Below, piece by piece: positions 26,485 through 34,937 of a DNA stretch of 64,000 nt. Position 1 is the stretch's first letter. Each line of letters starts with the position of its first letter. The notes beneath the pieces were generated by a model, which did not search any database, had not been told where the DNA came from, and worked only from the letters and a program-made list of their open reading frames with translations. Source of the stretch: Phycisphaeraceae bacterium (GTDB lineage Bacteria > Planctomycetota > Phycisphaerae > Phycisphaerales > UBA1924); the NCBI GenBank assembly GCA_019636655.1, contig JAHBXB010000002.1, positions 570,537-634,536 of the forward strand. The letters run 5' to 3'. A program made the position numbers and the translations under genes.

Positions 26485-28938
26485 ATGAACGCGACCAGCA
26501 GGGCTACGGGTCTCGGCGGCGTGGATTCCATCGGTCGGCTCGAGTCCCTCGAGCCGCGCGTCCTGCTCGCCGCGTTCACATGGACCGCCGAGGAGGTCTA
26601 CCTCACCGAACTGGTCAACCGCGCCCGCGCCAACCCCATGGCCGAGGCCGCGCGCCTCGGCATCGACCTCACCGACGGCCTCACCGCCGCGGAACTCGCG
26701 CGTCTCGTCCCCAGCGAGCCCCTCGCGCTCGAGCCCTCCCTCACCATCGCCGCGCGCCTCCACTCACTCGACATGGCCGAGCGCGACTTCTTCGACCACG
26801 TCAACCCCGACGGCCTCAGCCCCACGCAGCGCGCCCAGGACCAGGGCTACGCCGGCACCGCCGGCGAGAACATCGCCGCCGGCTACGACACCATCGACGA
26901 GGTCCACAAGGCCTGGCTCGTCTCCATCGGCCACCGCAAGAACGTCCTCAGCCTCCACTCCAACTTCTCCTCCACCTTCCACTACGACGAGTTCGGCCCC
27001 GGCTTCGCCTTCACCGAGATCTCGCCGTTCTACGACTACTACTCCCAGGAGTTCGGTGTCCAGTCCGGCGCCCCGGACCGCTACATCCTCGGCGTGGTCT
27101 TCACCGACGCCGACTCCAACGGCTTCTACGGCGTCGGCGAGGGCGCCAACGACATCCGCATCGATGTCTTCAGCGCCGCCAACCAGTCCCTCGTCGGCTC
27201 CTACACCACCGACTACGCCGGCAACTACCAGATCGCCGTCCCCTCGGGCACCTACAGCGTCGTCTTCACCAACCTCTCCACCGGCAAGACGCTCACCCGC
27301 CAGACCGCCGTCTCCGACGTCAACGTCAAGCTCGATGCCCTGACCACCCAGATCATCACCTCCCCCGGCGGAAACCCCGCGCCCATCGACGACCACGCCA
27401 ACGCCGGCGACTGGTCCGGCGCCACGCCCGTCTTCCTCCAGCCCGCCACCGGCGACGGCGCCGCCGGCGGCATCATCGACCCCGCCACCGACACCGATCT
27501 CTTCCGCTTCACCGTCTCCGCCACCGGCACGATGACCATCCGCGTCCTCACCCCCGGCAGTTCGCTGGTCGGGGCCGTCCGCCTCTTCGGCGAGAGCTTC
27601 AACCCCCTCGGCTCGGGCATCCCCAGCGGCGACGGCGGCGACTCGGTCCTCTCCATCTCCGTTGTCACGGGCCAGACCTACTACGTGCAGGTCGAATCCG
27701 GCGACGCGGCGAGCACCGGCGGCTTCACCCTCTCCATCGACGGCCCCGCGCTTCCCCCCTCCGGCGGCGGCGGCGGCACCGTCCCCGGCCTCCCCAACCC
27801 CTACATGGCCGGCACCGGCCAGAACATCTACGGCTCCGCCACCGCCTCCGGACGCCTCACCGTCCTCACCACCAACAACGCCGGGCGGCCCGTCGTCCTC
27901 CAGCGCGCCGAGGGCGGCGTCTGGGTCGCCGACGACCTGCTCCAACTCTCCGGCGGCCCCACCAGCGCCAGCGCCCCGCAGACCTGGACCGATCCCAAGG
28001 ACGGCCTCACCTACGCCGCGGCCCGCTCCTCCCAGGGCCTCTTGCTCTTCATCAACCACGCCAACGGCTCGTGGGATGTCCGCAACCTCACCGCCGAGAT
28101 CGCCGGCTCCACCGCCATCGTCTCTCAGCCCACCGTCTTCATCGAGACCGTCGGCACCGTCCACATCGCCGGCCTCAACGCCTCCGGCCATCTCGTTATG
28201 TACGAGCAGATCGCCGGCGCCGGTATCGCTGGTAAGTGGTCGTGGCGCTACGTCGATCTCACCACCCGCGACCTGAATCCCCAGGGCTTCACCACCCCCG
28301 CCTTCGCCGGCGACCTGATCTCCTACGTCACCTCGTGGAACGGCATGAACATCGCCGGCCTCGACTCCAACGGCGACATCCAGGTCGTCTGGATCGCGGG
28401 CGACATGACACAGTGGGCCGTCGACAACCTCAGCCAGATCACCGGCGCCCCGGCGCTCACCGGCAGCCTCACCTCGTTCCTCACCCCCTGGGGCGGCATC
28501 AACCTCGCCGGCGCGGATGCCCAAGGCAAACTCAGCATCACCTGGTGGCTCCCCGAGTTCCTCGGAGCCTGGCGGACCAACAACCTCACCGACGACGTCG
28601 GCGGCCCCGTTCTGAAAGCGACCTCCGCCGCCTCATACGTCACGCCCTGGGGCGGCCTGAACATCGCCGGCATCGACAACGACGGCCGCGTCGTCGTCTA
28701 CTGGTGGGCCCCGGGCATGAAGGAACTCTTCGGCAGCGACTACTGGCGCGTCGACGTCCTCTCCGACACCGTCCCCGCCGGCACCGACCTCCCCACCAGC
28801 CGCCTCATCGGCGTGAGCTACAACGCCACGATCAACCTGCTAGGCGCAGGCGAAACCGGCGAGATCATCCGCTACTTCTGGCAGATCGGCGGCGTCTGGC
28901 AGGCCGAGAACGTCTCCGACCTCGTCGCCCCGGCGTGA
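26485..28938 (+). CDS. CAP-domain surface protein with LEPR-XLL N-terminus
   Basis: An 817-residue protein. The N-terminal IGRLESLEPRVLLAAF is a clear LEPR-XLL signature. Residues 40-185 are a CAP/SCP-like domain (YLTELVNRARANPMAEAARL, LHSLDMAERDFFDHVNPDG, AGENIAAGY, WLVSIGHRKNVLS), with the conserved His/Glu set of CAP proteins. An SdrD-like beta segment follows (VVFTDADSNGFYGVGEGAND). A PPC-like domain (residues 300-420, DTDLFRFTVSATGTMTIRV) and a C-terminal half of repeated beta blades complete it (GLNIAGIDNDGRVVVYWW, NIAGLDSNGDIQVVW). Probably secreted and calcium-rich. ATG 26485 has GGAG 9 nt upstream. Confidence 0.8.
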   Translation: MNATSRATGLGGVDSIGRLESLEPRVLLAAFTWTAEEVYLTELVNRARANPMAEAARLGIDLTDGLTAAELARLVPSEPLALEPSLTIAARLHSLDMAERDFFDHVNPDGLSPTQRAQDQGYAGTAGENIAAGYDTIDEVHKAWLVSIGHRKNVLSLHSNFSSTFHYDEFGPGFAFTEISPFYDYYSQEFGVQSGAPDRYILGVVFTDADSNGFYGVGEGANDIRIDVFSAANQSLVGSYTTDYAGNYQIAVPSGTYSVVFTNLSTGKTLTRQTAVSDVNVKLDALTTQIITSPGGNPAPIDDHANAGDWSGATPVFLQPATGDGAAGGIIDPATDTDLFRFTVSATGTMTIRVLTPGSSLVGAVRLFGESFNPLGSGIPSGDGGDSVLSISVVTGQTYYVQVESGDAASTGGFTLSIDGPALPPSGGGGGTVPGLPNPYMAGTGQNIYGSATASGRLTVLTTNNAGRPVVLQRAEGGVWVADDLLQLSGGPTSASAPQTWTDPKDGLTYAAARSSQGLLLFINHANGSWDVRNLTAEIAGSTAIVSQPTVFIETVGTVHIAGLNASGHLVMYEQIAGAGIAGKWSWRYVDLTTRDLNPQGFTTPAFAGDLISYVTSWNGMNIAGLDSNGDIQVVWIAGDMTQWAVDNLSQITGAPALTGSLTSFLTPWGGINLAGADAQGKLSITWWLPEFLGAWRTNNLTDDVGGPVLKATSAASYVTPWGGLNIAGIDNDGRVVVYWWAPGMKELFGSDYWRVDVLSDTVPAGTDLPTSRLIGVSYNATINLLGAGETGEIIRYFWQIGGVWQAENVSDLVAPA

Positions 28939-30093
28939 TCACGGCACCAGCCGCTTCGCCGCGTGCAGCAGCGCGCGGAACGGCGCCGACACCACCCGCG
29001 GCAGGCGATCCATCACCCCGTACACCGACCGCGAGAACCGCACCGCCGGCTTGGCCTCGTAATGAACCCGCAGCGCCTCGACCTGCGCCGCCGCCGCCTG
29101 CACCTCACCCGTAAGCCGGGCCACATCGTTCCACGCCTGGTTGCGCTCGCGGATCAGGTCGTCCTTCCAGGCCCGCAGGTCGCGGATGGGAATCGCCTCG
29201 AGGCTCTCGTCCAGCCAGTTCGCCTCCGACCGACGCAGCAGCACGTTGGACTGCACCATCACCTCGTCGGCATGCCGCAGGTAGAACTCCCGGTGGTTCG
29301 CCACCAGCCGTGCGAACAGGGCCCCGTGCTTCTTGCCGGACTCGACGATCATCGTCACCGGGCTGTGCCGGCGCCACACGAACAGCGGCTCGCGCACGCG
29401 GACCCCGCGCCAGCCGCGGGACGCAAACCGCAGCCACAGGTCCCAATCCTCGTACCCATCGCGCATTGATTCATCGAACCCGCGAACCTCGTCGAAGCAC
29501 GCGCGCCGGACCAGCGTCGTCACCGGGTGCAGGTTGGTCACCATCAGCAGCACCGGGTCCCAGCCCGGCACCCGCCAGATGCCCGTGCCCAGTTCGACCA
29601 GCCGCTCCTGGCAGTACGCGTGCGATACCGGAGCGCCCCCCGGCTCGGCATCGGCCTCCGTCATGGCGCGCCGAAGACGAGCGACGAACGTCGGCTCTAC
29701 CCAGTCGTCCGCATCCAGGAACACGAGGAACTCGGCCTCCCGCGCCAGCGGGTGCGCCGCCCCCGCGTTGCGCGCGGCGGGAAGACCGGCATTCGCCTGG
29801 TGCACCACCTCGAGCCGGCCCCGAGCGCCCGGCAGATCGATGCACCGGTCGCACAGCGCGGGGGTTGAGCCGTCGTTCGAACCGTCGTCCACGATGACGA
29901 CCCGCATGTCGGCCAGGGGGCACCCCCCCGTTCCCCCCTCTCCCCCTTGCGACTCCTCCTGGATCTGGGCCAGACAGGAGATGACGGCATCCGCCACGAA
30001 CCGGCCGTGGTTGAAGCACGGAATGACAACGCACACCCCCCCCTTGCTCGGGTCGGCCACAGCGGGCGCGGCGGTTTCGGGTGGGTGCGGCAT
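28939..30093 (-). CDS. GT2 family glycosyltransferase
   Basis: A 384-residue glycosyltransferase. VCVVIPCFNHGRFVADAVIS opens the GT-A domain; VVIVDDGSNDGST and FLVFLDADDWVEP (DxD) supply nucleotide-sugar binding, and GYEDWDLWLRFASRGWRG is the acceptor-side ED motif. The C-terminal third is helical with a coiled-coil stretch (WNDVARLTGEVQAAAAQVEA). ATG 30093 is preferred over the upstream in-frame start because it lies close before the domain. It is divergent from the ABC exporter gene, about 115 bp away, and both fit export or assembly of a cell-surface glycan. Confidence 0.8.
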   Translation of the reverse strand: MPHPPETAAPAVADPSKGGVCVVIPCFNHGRFVADAVISCLAQIQEESQGGEGGTGGCPLADMRVVIVDDGSNDGSTPALCDRCIDLPGARGRLEVVHQANAGLPAARNAGAAHPLAREAEFLVFLDADDWVEPTFVARLRRAMTEADAEPGGAPVSHAYCQERLVELGTGIWRVPGWDPVLLMVTNLHPVTTLVRRACFDEVRGFDESMRDGYEDWDLWLRFASRGWRGVRVREPLFVWRRHSPVTMIVESGKKHGALFARLVANHREFYLRHADEVMVQSNVLLRRSEANWLDESLEAIPIRDLRAWKDDLIRERNQAWNDVARLTGEVQAAAAQVEALRVHYEAKPAVRFSRSVYGVMDRLPRVVSAPFRALLHAAKRLVP

Positions 30094-30209
30094 TGCTCGG
30101 GGGACCACCGGGTGCTGGAGGATAAGGTATGGCGGGGGGTCCGTGTTTGGCGGGTGGGTGGGTCTTGTGGTGGAGTCAGGGGGTTGGGGTGCCCATACTT
30201 CACCCTCGC

Positions 30210-32159
30210 ATGAAGCCTTTTTGGACCTACGCAAAGCAAATGCTCAGGCACCGCGGGCTCTTCGCGGCGTCGCTGCTGTTCGCGGTCCTGTCGGCCGGGG
30301 GACTGGGGGCCGGGCTGCTGGGGCTCGGGCCCATCCTTAAGAACATTCTCCCGGCCCCCGGGGCGGCGGACGCGGCGACCGGCCTGCGGGCGATGGCCCA
30401 GGGGCAGCAGGACAAACTGGCCCAGTGGGGCCTCCATATTCCCACGGCCTGGATCGAAGCGCTCCCCACGGACCGGTACACGTCGGTCGTCTGGGTGGTG
30501 GTGGCGCTCGGCGTGCTGACGGTCATCGGGGCGGCGTGCAACTTTCTGCACGCGTTCTGCTCGCTGACCGTGGTCAGCCGCGTGATCGCCACCATCCGGC
30601 GCGATGCGTTCCGCAAGGCGGTGCACCTTCCCCTCAAGACCGTGGTCGGCACGGGCACCGCGGACGTGGTGAGCCGGATCGTATACGACACCGCCACGCT
30701 CGGATCCGGGTTCAACGCCCTGTTGAGCAAGGTGACGGCGCAGGTCAGCAAGGGGATCGCGGCGTTGATCGCGGCGTTCATCCTCGACTGGCGGCTGACG
30801 CTGGTGGCGATGTTCGTGGCGCCCGGGGTGGCGATCGTCATCCGCAAACTGGGCAAGAGGATCCGGCGGGCCTCCCGCTCCGCGCTGCAGTCGCTGGCCG
30901 GGCTGTACCTCGCCGCGGGGGAGACCCTCGGCGGCCTGCGGGTGGTCAAGGTGTACACCTCGGAGCGCACCGAGGCGGGGCGGTTCCACCGGATCAACAA
31001 GGAGGTCGTGCGCCAGGAGATGCGGGTCCGTACCGCCCGGGCGATCTCGAGCCCGCTGATCGAGACCCTGACCATCTTCGTGCTCGGCGCCCTGGCGCTG
31101 GTCGCGGCGAAGCAGATCATCGACGGCGGGATCGACCCGCGGAACTTCCTGCTGGTCTTCGGCTCCCTCGGCATGGCCGCGGCGCAGCTCCGGCCGCTCA
31201 CCGGGTTCATGAACGACGTGCAGCAATCCAGCGCCGCGGCGGACCGGCTGGCGCAGCTGCTGGCCCACGAGCCCGAGCCCGGGCACGGGCGCGGCCCGGA
31301 CGGGAAGCGGCTGCCGACGCTGGCGCGGCACAGCCGGAGCATCGAGTTCCGCGGCGTGACGTTCTCGTACCCCGCCGCGGCGGCCCCGGCGCTCAGCGGC
31401 GTCAACCTGCGGATCGAGTACGGGCAGACCGTGGCGGTCGTGGGGCCCAACGGCTCGGGGAAGACAACACTCCTCTCGCTGGTCCCGCGCCTGTTCGACG
31501 CGGACCTTGGCGAGGTGCTGATCGACGGCACGGATGTGCGGAGCGTCTCGGTGCGCAGCCTGCGCCGGCAGATCGGCGTGGTCACGCAGGAGGTCGTGCT
31601 CTTCCAGGGGACGATCCGGGAGAACATCGCGTACGGCGCCGACGGCGAGGCGAGCGACGAGGAGGTGCACGCCGCCGCGCGCCGGGCGCGCGCGGAGGAG
31701 TTCATCCTCAAGAAGCCCGGCGGGTACGGCTGGATGCTGGGCGAGGGGGGCGGCGGGCTCTCCGGCGGGCAGCGCCAGCGGCTGTCGATCGCGCGGGCCA
31801 TCCTGCGCGACCCGGCGATCCTGATCCTCGACGAGGCGACCAGCATGGTCGACGCCGACAGCGAATCCAAGATCGCCGAGGCGCTGACGGAGTTCGTGCG
31901 CGGCGGGGCGGACCGGCGCGACCGGCGCACCTGCCTCATCGTCGCCCACCGCCTGAGCACCGTCGTCAACGCGGACGTCATCGTCGTGATGGACCAGGGG
32001 CAGATCGTGGACCAGGGGCGGCACGACGAGCTGCTCGCCCGCTGCGCCACCTACCGCCTGATTGCCCAGACCCAGCTCCTCCGACCGCCGCCGGAGCCGC
32101 CGGACACCACGCAACGGACCGCCCCCGTCGAATCGGCGCCGGCAACGGCGGGGGCGTAG
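30210..32159 (+). CDS. MsbA-like ABC exporter (TM domain fused to ATPase)
   Basis: A 649-residue half-transporter, probably a homodimer. The N-terminal membrane domain (residues 1-330) has about six segments (LFAASLLFAVLSAGGLGAGL, VVWVVVALGVLTVIGAA, IAALIAAFILDWRLTLVAMF). The ATPase has Walker A VVGPNGSGKTTLLSL, a Q-loop VVTQEVVLFQG, signature [15 protein letters not shown], Walker B LILDEATSMVD and the H-loop IVAHRLST. It exports lipids or glycolipids in relatives; the substrate here is unknown. The neighbouring glycosyltransferase suggests surface-glycan or lipid-linked sugar transport. ATG 30210 lies directly before the membrane domain. Confidence 0.85.
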   Translation: MKPFWTYAKQMLRHRGLFAASLLFAVLSAGGLGAGLLGLGPILKNILPAPGAADAATGLRAMAQGQQDKLAQWGLHIPTAWIEALPTDRYTSVVWVVVALGVLTVIGAACNFLHAFCSLTVVSRVIATIRRDAFRKAVHLPLKTVVGTGTADVVSRIVYDTATLGSGFNALLSKVTAQVSKGIAALIAAFILDWRLTLVAMFVAPGVAIVIRKLGKRIRRASRSALQSLAGLYLAAGETLGGLRVVKVYTSERTEAGRFHRINKEVVRQEMRVRTARAISSPLIETLTIFVLGALALVAAKQIIDGGIDPRNFLLVFGSLGMAAAQLRPLTGFMNDVQQSSAAADRLAQLLAHEPEPGHGRGPDGKRLPTLARHSRSIEFRGVTFSYPAAAAPALSGVNLRIEYGQTVAVVGPNGSGKTTLLSLVPRLFDADLGEVLIDGTDVRSVSVRSLRRQIGVVTQEVVLFQGTIRENIAYGADGEASDEEVHAAARRARAEEFILKKPGGYGWMLGEGGGGLSGGQRQRLSIARAILRDPAILILDEATSMVDADSESKIAEALTEFVRGGADRRDRRTCLIVAHRLSTVVNADVIVVMDQGQIVDQGRHDELLARCATYRLIAQTQLLRPPPEPPDTTQRTAPVESAPATAGA

Positions 32160-32186
32160 GCGGGCGCCCGACCGGAGTCCAGATCC

Positions 32187-32555
32187 ATGCACACCACTAC
32201 GCCCGACGGAACGGTGATCGAATCGCGGTGCGATTTCTGCTCCGCGCTGTACGGCGAGAACATCATGATCGAGGGACACCAGGGTAGCCTGCTGTGCCTC
32301 AAGTGCCTCACGGCGGCGTACACCGACCTCGTGCTCGCCGGCGGCGGCGACGCGAACCGCGGCCGCAAGTGCACGATGTGCCTCGAAGAGCGGAGCCAGC
32401 CGCAGTGGGAGAGCCCGGCGACCTCGGCGTGCGTGTGCCTGCGGTGCATCAAGCAATCCGCCACGGCGCTGGAGAAAGACGGCGAATCGGGGTGGGCGCG
32501 GCCGAAACGGCCCGACGGGACCACGCCCGAAATCGGAGACGGCGTGTACACCTGA
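32187..32555 (+). CDS. Small double zinc-ribbon protein
   Basis: A 122-residue cytoplasmic protein with two Cys pairs that look like two zinc-binding knuckles: CDFCSALYGENI ... LLCLKCLTAAY and CTMCLEERSQPQ ... CVCLRCIKQSA. The C-terminus is unstructured. I do not recognise the family. GGAG precedes ATG 32187, 27 bp after the ABC exporter stop, so the two may be cotranscribed. Confidence 0.7.
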   Translation: MHTTTPDGTVIESRCDFCSALYGENIMIEGHQGSLLCLKCLTAAYTDLVLAGGGDANRGRKCTMCLEERSQPQWESPATSACVCLRCIKQSATALEKDGESGWARPKRPDGTTPEIGDGVYT

Positions 32556-32598
32556 GCCGTCGCGGCGGGCGGGCGCGGGGTGGTCCGCGGCGAGCCGT

Positions 32599-33402
32599 TC
32601 ATGGGATCCATCCAAAGTGCCGGAGCACAGCCCGGGTGGGCGGGATGATCGCGTGGGCGTGCGCGGCGTCGAACTCGGGCGCGTCGCCGCGGGAGAGCCA
32701 GGCGGTATCGAGGTACTCCCACGCGCCGGCGGGGCTGGCCGGCGCAGTGCGCGGGTCGATCGGTTCGGCGAGGCGCAGCACGGCGACGAGATCGTCGCTC
32801 ATCGCGATCGAGTCGCGGGCGAGGCAGGCCACCTCGGCGCCCGACCAGTCCAGATCCAGGCCGAGTTCCTCTCGCGATTCGGCGGCGAGCGCGGCGGCGA
32901 TCTCGCGGCGGGCGAGGGTGTGCGGAGCCGCGGCCGGCGCGGCGGGCGGATCGATGCCCCCGGAGGGGGCGAGTTCCCACATCGCCGGGTAGATGCGGGT
33001 CTCCCGGGAGCGGCGCGCGATCAGGACGTGCTCGGCGCCGCTTCGTGAACGGCCGACGATCACGCCGGTGACGGAGAGTTGGTACGTGCCCGTGGTGACG
33101 CTCGCCGCGGCGGGCTCGGCGCGCTGGACGGCGAGGAGTTTGTACGAGCCGATTCGGGCGGTGATGGTGGCGGCTGGGGCATCGACCGAGACCGTCTGCA
33201 GGATCGGGGCATCGAAGAGGCGCGGGTTGGCGGCACGCATCGCGGACCAGGCGGCTTCGACTCGGGCGCTTTGGTCCGCGAGCCCGGGGGGCTCGTCGGG
33301 GGTTGGCGTGATGACGATCCGGAGTGATCGGCCTGGAGAGAGGGCGGTGACCTGCTGAGAGGCGAGGTAATCCGGCGCGGGGTTGCGGCCGGGCGTGGTC
33401 AT
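32599..33402 (-). CDS. Nudix hydrolase-like protein
   Basis: A 267-residue protein. The C-terminal half carries a Nudix box: GGIDPPAAPAAAPHTLARRE ... ALAAESREELGLDLDW, where REELG matches the catalytic helix of NTP-pyrophosphohydrolases. The N-terminal 110 residues are beta-rich (LRIVITPTPDEPPG, ARIGSYKLLAV) and unlike canonical Nudix proteins, so substrate and partner domain are unknown. The gene overlaps the ybaB-like gene by 4 bp (ATGA), indicating translational coupling. Confidence 0.8.
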   Translation of the reverse strand: MTTPGRNPAPDYLASQQVTALSPGRSLRIVITPTPDEPPGLADQSARVEAAWSAMRAANPRLFDAPILQTVSVDAPAATITARIGSYKLLAVQRAEPAAASVTTGTYQLSVTGVIVGRSRSGAEHVLIARRSRETRIYPAMWELAPSGGIDPPAAPAAAPHTLARREIAAALAAESREELGLDLDWSGAEVACLARDSIAMSDDLVAVLRLAEPIDPRTAPASPAGAWEYLDTAWLSRGDAPEFDAAHAHAIIPPTRAVLRHFGWIP

Positions 33403-33770
33403 GCGCCGGTGAGGGAGTCGAGGGTGGGGAGGTTGGGGATTCCGAGGGCCTCGGCCTCGCGGGCGAGTTCGCGGTGGGCCATGGCCTGGGCCTGGCGGAT
33501 GGCGTCGTTGATGGCCTCGGTGATGAGTGACTCGGCGTACGCGGCGGAGGCGGGATCAGCGAAGGCAGAACGGGCCATGGCGGGATCGAGGCGAACCTCG
33601 AGGACCCTGAGTTTGCCGTCCATGGAGACGCGGACGGCGCCGGATCCGGCGGTGCCGGAGGCGCGGATCTCGGTGAGGCGGACCTGGATGCGCTGGCCGG
33701 CGGCCTTGAGCGCGTCCTTGTTCTTCATCAGCCCGGCGAGGGCTCCAGCGGCTTTGAGGCCTTCGAACAT
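33399..33770 (-). CDS. YbaB/EbfC-family nucleoid-associated protein
   Basis: A 123-residue DNA-binding protein of the YbaB/EbfC family, which forms dimers and bends DNA. It has the expected N-terminal helix (FEGLKAAGALAGLMKNKDAL), the beta sheet (VRVSMDGKLRVLEVRLDP) and the long C-terminal helix (SLITEAINDAIRQAQAMAHR). AGGAGA precedes the ATG. In other bacteria this gene sits beside dnaX-recR. Here dnaX is 22 kb away, and it leads a two-gene unit with the Nudix-like gene. The tRNA-Ser fragment lies about 100 bp upstream on the other strand. Confidence 0.85.
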   Translation of the reverse strand: MFEGLKAAGALAGLMKNKDALKAAGQRIQVRLTEIRASGTAGSGAVRVSMDGKLRVLEVRLDPAMARSAFADPASAAYAESLITEAINDAIRQAQAMAHRELAREAEALGIPNLPTLDSLTGA

Positions 33771-33861
33771 CGGCGTGTCTCCTGGTTCAGAGGAGCGTAC
33801 ACCAGAGCCGGACGGATCTGTGCCGCACTCGGGCGGAATGCGCCGGGGATTCCGTCATCGC

Positions 33862-33867
33862 TAGAAT
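33862..33867 (+). promoter_or_regulatory. -10 box TAGAAT of the original tRNA-Ser promoter
   Basis: TAGAAT ends 10 nt before the 5' end of the tRNA-Ser fragment at 33878, the distance expected for a tRNA promoter. The downstream gene is broken at the anticodon loop, so this promoter now reads into the island. Confidence 0.4.
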
Positions 33868-33871
33868 CGGC

Positions 33872-33916
33872 GCCGCCGGTGGGGTGGCAGAGTGGTCGAA
33901 TGCGCCGGTCTTGAAA
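33872..33916 (+). repeat. Left copy of the 45-bp island-flanking direct repeat (attL-like)
   Basis: 45 bp identical to 38449-38493. It consists of 6 bp upstream of tRNA-Ser plus its first 39 bases, ending in TTGAAA of the anticodon loop. After that the two copies diverge. Confidence 0.85.
33878..33916 (+). pseudogene. 5' fragment of tRNA-Ser (acceptor to anticodon loop)
   Basis: GGTGGGG acceptor strand, D-arm and the anticodon 5' stem of tRNA-Ser(TGA), identical to 38455-38493. The sequence after TTGAAA is unrelated (CTCTGTC), so no tRNA can fold. Confidence 0.85.
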
Positions 33917-33992
33917 CTCTGTCATACCCCCTCCAGAACGCCAGAACCGCCATCAAGCAGTCGATTTAGGTCGACTTTGGCTCCATTCTCTA

Positions 33993-34010
33993 GTATACAT
34001 TCCTGTATAC
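33993..34010. promoter_or_regulatory. Perfect dyad GTATACA-TTCC-TGTATAC
   Basis: A perfect 7-bp inverted repeat with a 4-nt spacer at the left end of the island, 46 bp before the first small gene. It has the size and symmetry of an operator for a dimeric regulator. No regulator gene is recognised nearby. Confidence 0.5.
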
Positions 34011-34043
34011 AGAAACGGCCCTTGTCCGGAGCCGTTTGCCGGC

Positions 34044-34049
34044 TACGCT
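34044..34049 (+). promoter_or_regulatory. -10 box TACGCT, probable leaderless start
   Basis: TACGCT ends 7 nt before the ATG at 34057. Confidence 0.3.
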
Positions 34050-34056
34050 GCGGTCC

Positions 34057-34269
34057 ATGAGCAACCACGCCGACGCAATGATCGAGTCGATCTCCAGGGC
34101 CGTAGAACCAATCGATGCCAAGTTCGGACCCGGATATGCCGAGAAGAATCCTTCGCTGCTCGCCGGCGTCTTGATTGTCGGTGCCATCCATGATCTGAGC
34201 ACCGAGGTCAGCATCCTCGTTGAAATCCTCAACGGCATCAACGGCACCACCTTCAAGCGTCGAGACTAA
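34057..34269 (+). CDS. Small island protein, unknown
   Basis: A predicted 70-residue protein (MSNHADAMIESISRAVEPID...). Helical, with a moderately hydrophobic middle (LLAGVLIVGAIHDLSTEVSI) and a basic end (FKRRD). I do not recognise it. The start is ATG 34057 rather than 34036 because of the TACGCT box just upstream. It lies next to the dyad at 33993 and may be controlled by it. Confidence 0.5.
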   Translation: MSNHADAMIESISRAVEPIDAKFGPGYAEKNPSLLAGVLIVGAIHDLSTEVSILVEILNGINGTTFKRRD

Positions 34270-34358
34270 AGCAGCCCCACCTCCTCCGCTGCTCAATCTC
34301 TACCACAGACAGGCTCCTGGCCCCTTTTTCGAGCCGCTTCGCATACTCGCAACTGCGC

Positions 34359-34364
34359 TACCCT
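34359..34364 (+). promoter_or_regulatory. -10 box TACCCT, probable leaderless start
   Basis: TACCCT ends 6 nt before the ATG at 34371. Confidence 0.3.
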
Positions 34365-34370
34365 TGCCCC

Positions 34371-34643
34371 ATGGCGACCAAGCAGACAATTGCCTCTGAA
34401 GCGGCGGCATTGACCGAGGACGCGAATCGACTGCTCCGGTTCATGCGGATCTGCGACAACCGATGCAGACGGAACCGTGAGGGCGAGATCGTCGTTGGAG
34501 GGGCGACCTTTGACGAGAGCTGCTTGGAAAAGCTCGGTCGCATCGGGGCTATCGAGGATGCCCCCGGTACAGCTGCGGAGATTCGACTGCGCCGAGAAGG
34601 CAAAGCCTTTGCCGATTCTCTCCTCATCCATCGCCCCTGCTAG
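34371..34643 (+). CDS. Small island protein, unknown
   Basis: A predicted 90-residue soluble protein (MATKQTIASEAAALTEDANR...) with three Cys (ICDNRCRRNR, ESCLEKLG, final C) and a helical N-terminus. No family is recognised. It begins 101 bp after the preceding small gene on the same strand and has a leaderless-type promoter of its own. Confidence 0.5.
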   Translation: MATKQTIASEAAALTEDANRLLRFMRICDNRCRRNREGEIVVGGATFDESCLEKLGRIGAIEDAPGTAAEIRLRREGKAFADSLLIHRPC

Positions 34644-34937
34644 ACAGCCTCAACAATCTTCCGGTCGTTGATCTTCGGCGAGTCTGGCAATCCGACCGAG
34701 ACGCACCCTGCCTTTCTGCGAACATCGGTGGCAAAGAAATGTCCATGAATTCGATCTGCGCAATGGACAGAAAGTGACACGGCAACGGGGCAATCAGGTA
34801 GCATGTCAGAGTGAGATACTGGGTTTCGGCTGGAGGTTCAGTCGTGGGTTCGTTGACTTGATTGGAGAATGTTCACGGTGGTCCCATTTGGATCGTCACT
34901 TGATATAGTCGCACATAACCATGCATGGAGCCTTGTC
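34644..34937. other. Island intergenic region
   Basis: 294 bp between the small genes and the exported-protein operon. It presumably contains the operon promoter, but I see no clear -35/-10 pair, dyad or RNA. Confidence 0.4.

Noticed and set aside
29697-32615. Nearly 3-kb minus-strand open frame across the ABC exporter and glycosyltransferase
   Set aside because: No domain, Arg/Pro-rich; the opposite strand holds clear genes with ATPase motifs.
33922-34296. Minus-strand open frame across the left end of the island
   Set aside because: No recognisable domain; antisense to the first small gene and dyad, with composition fitting a shadow.
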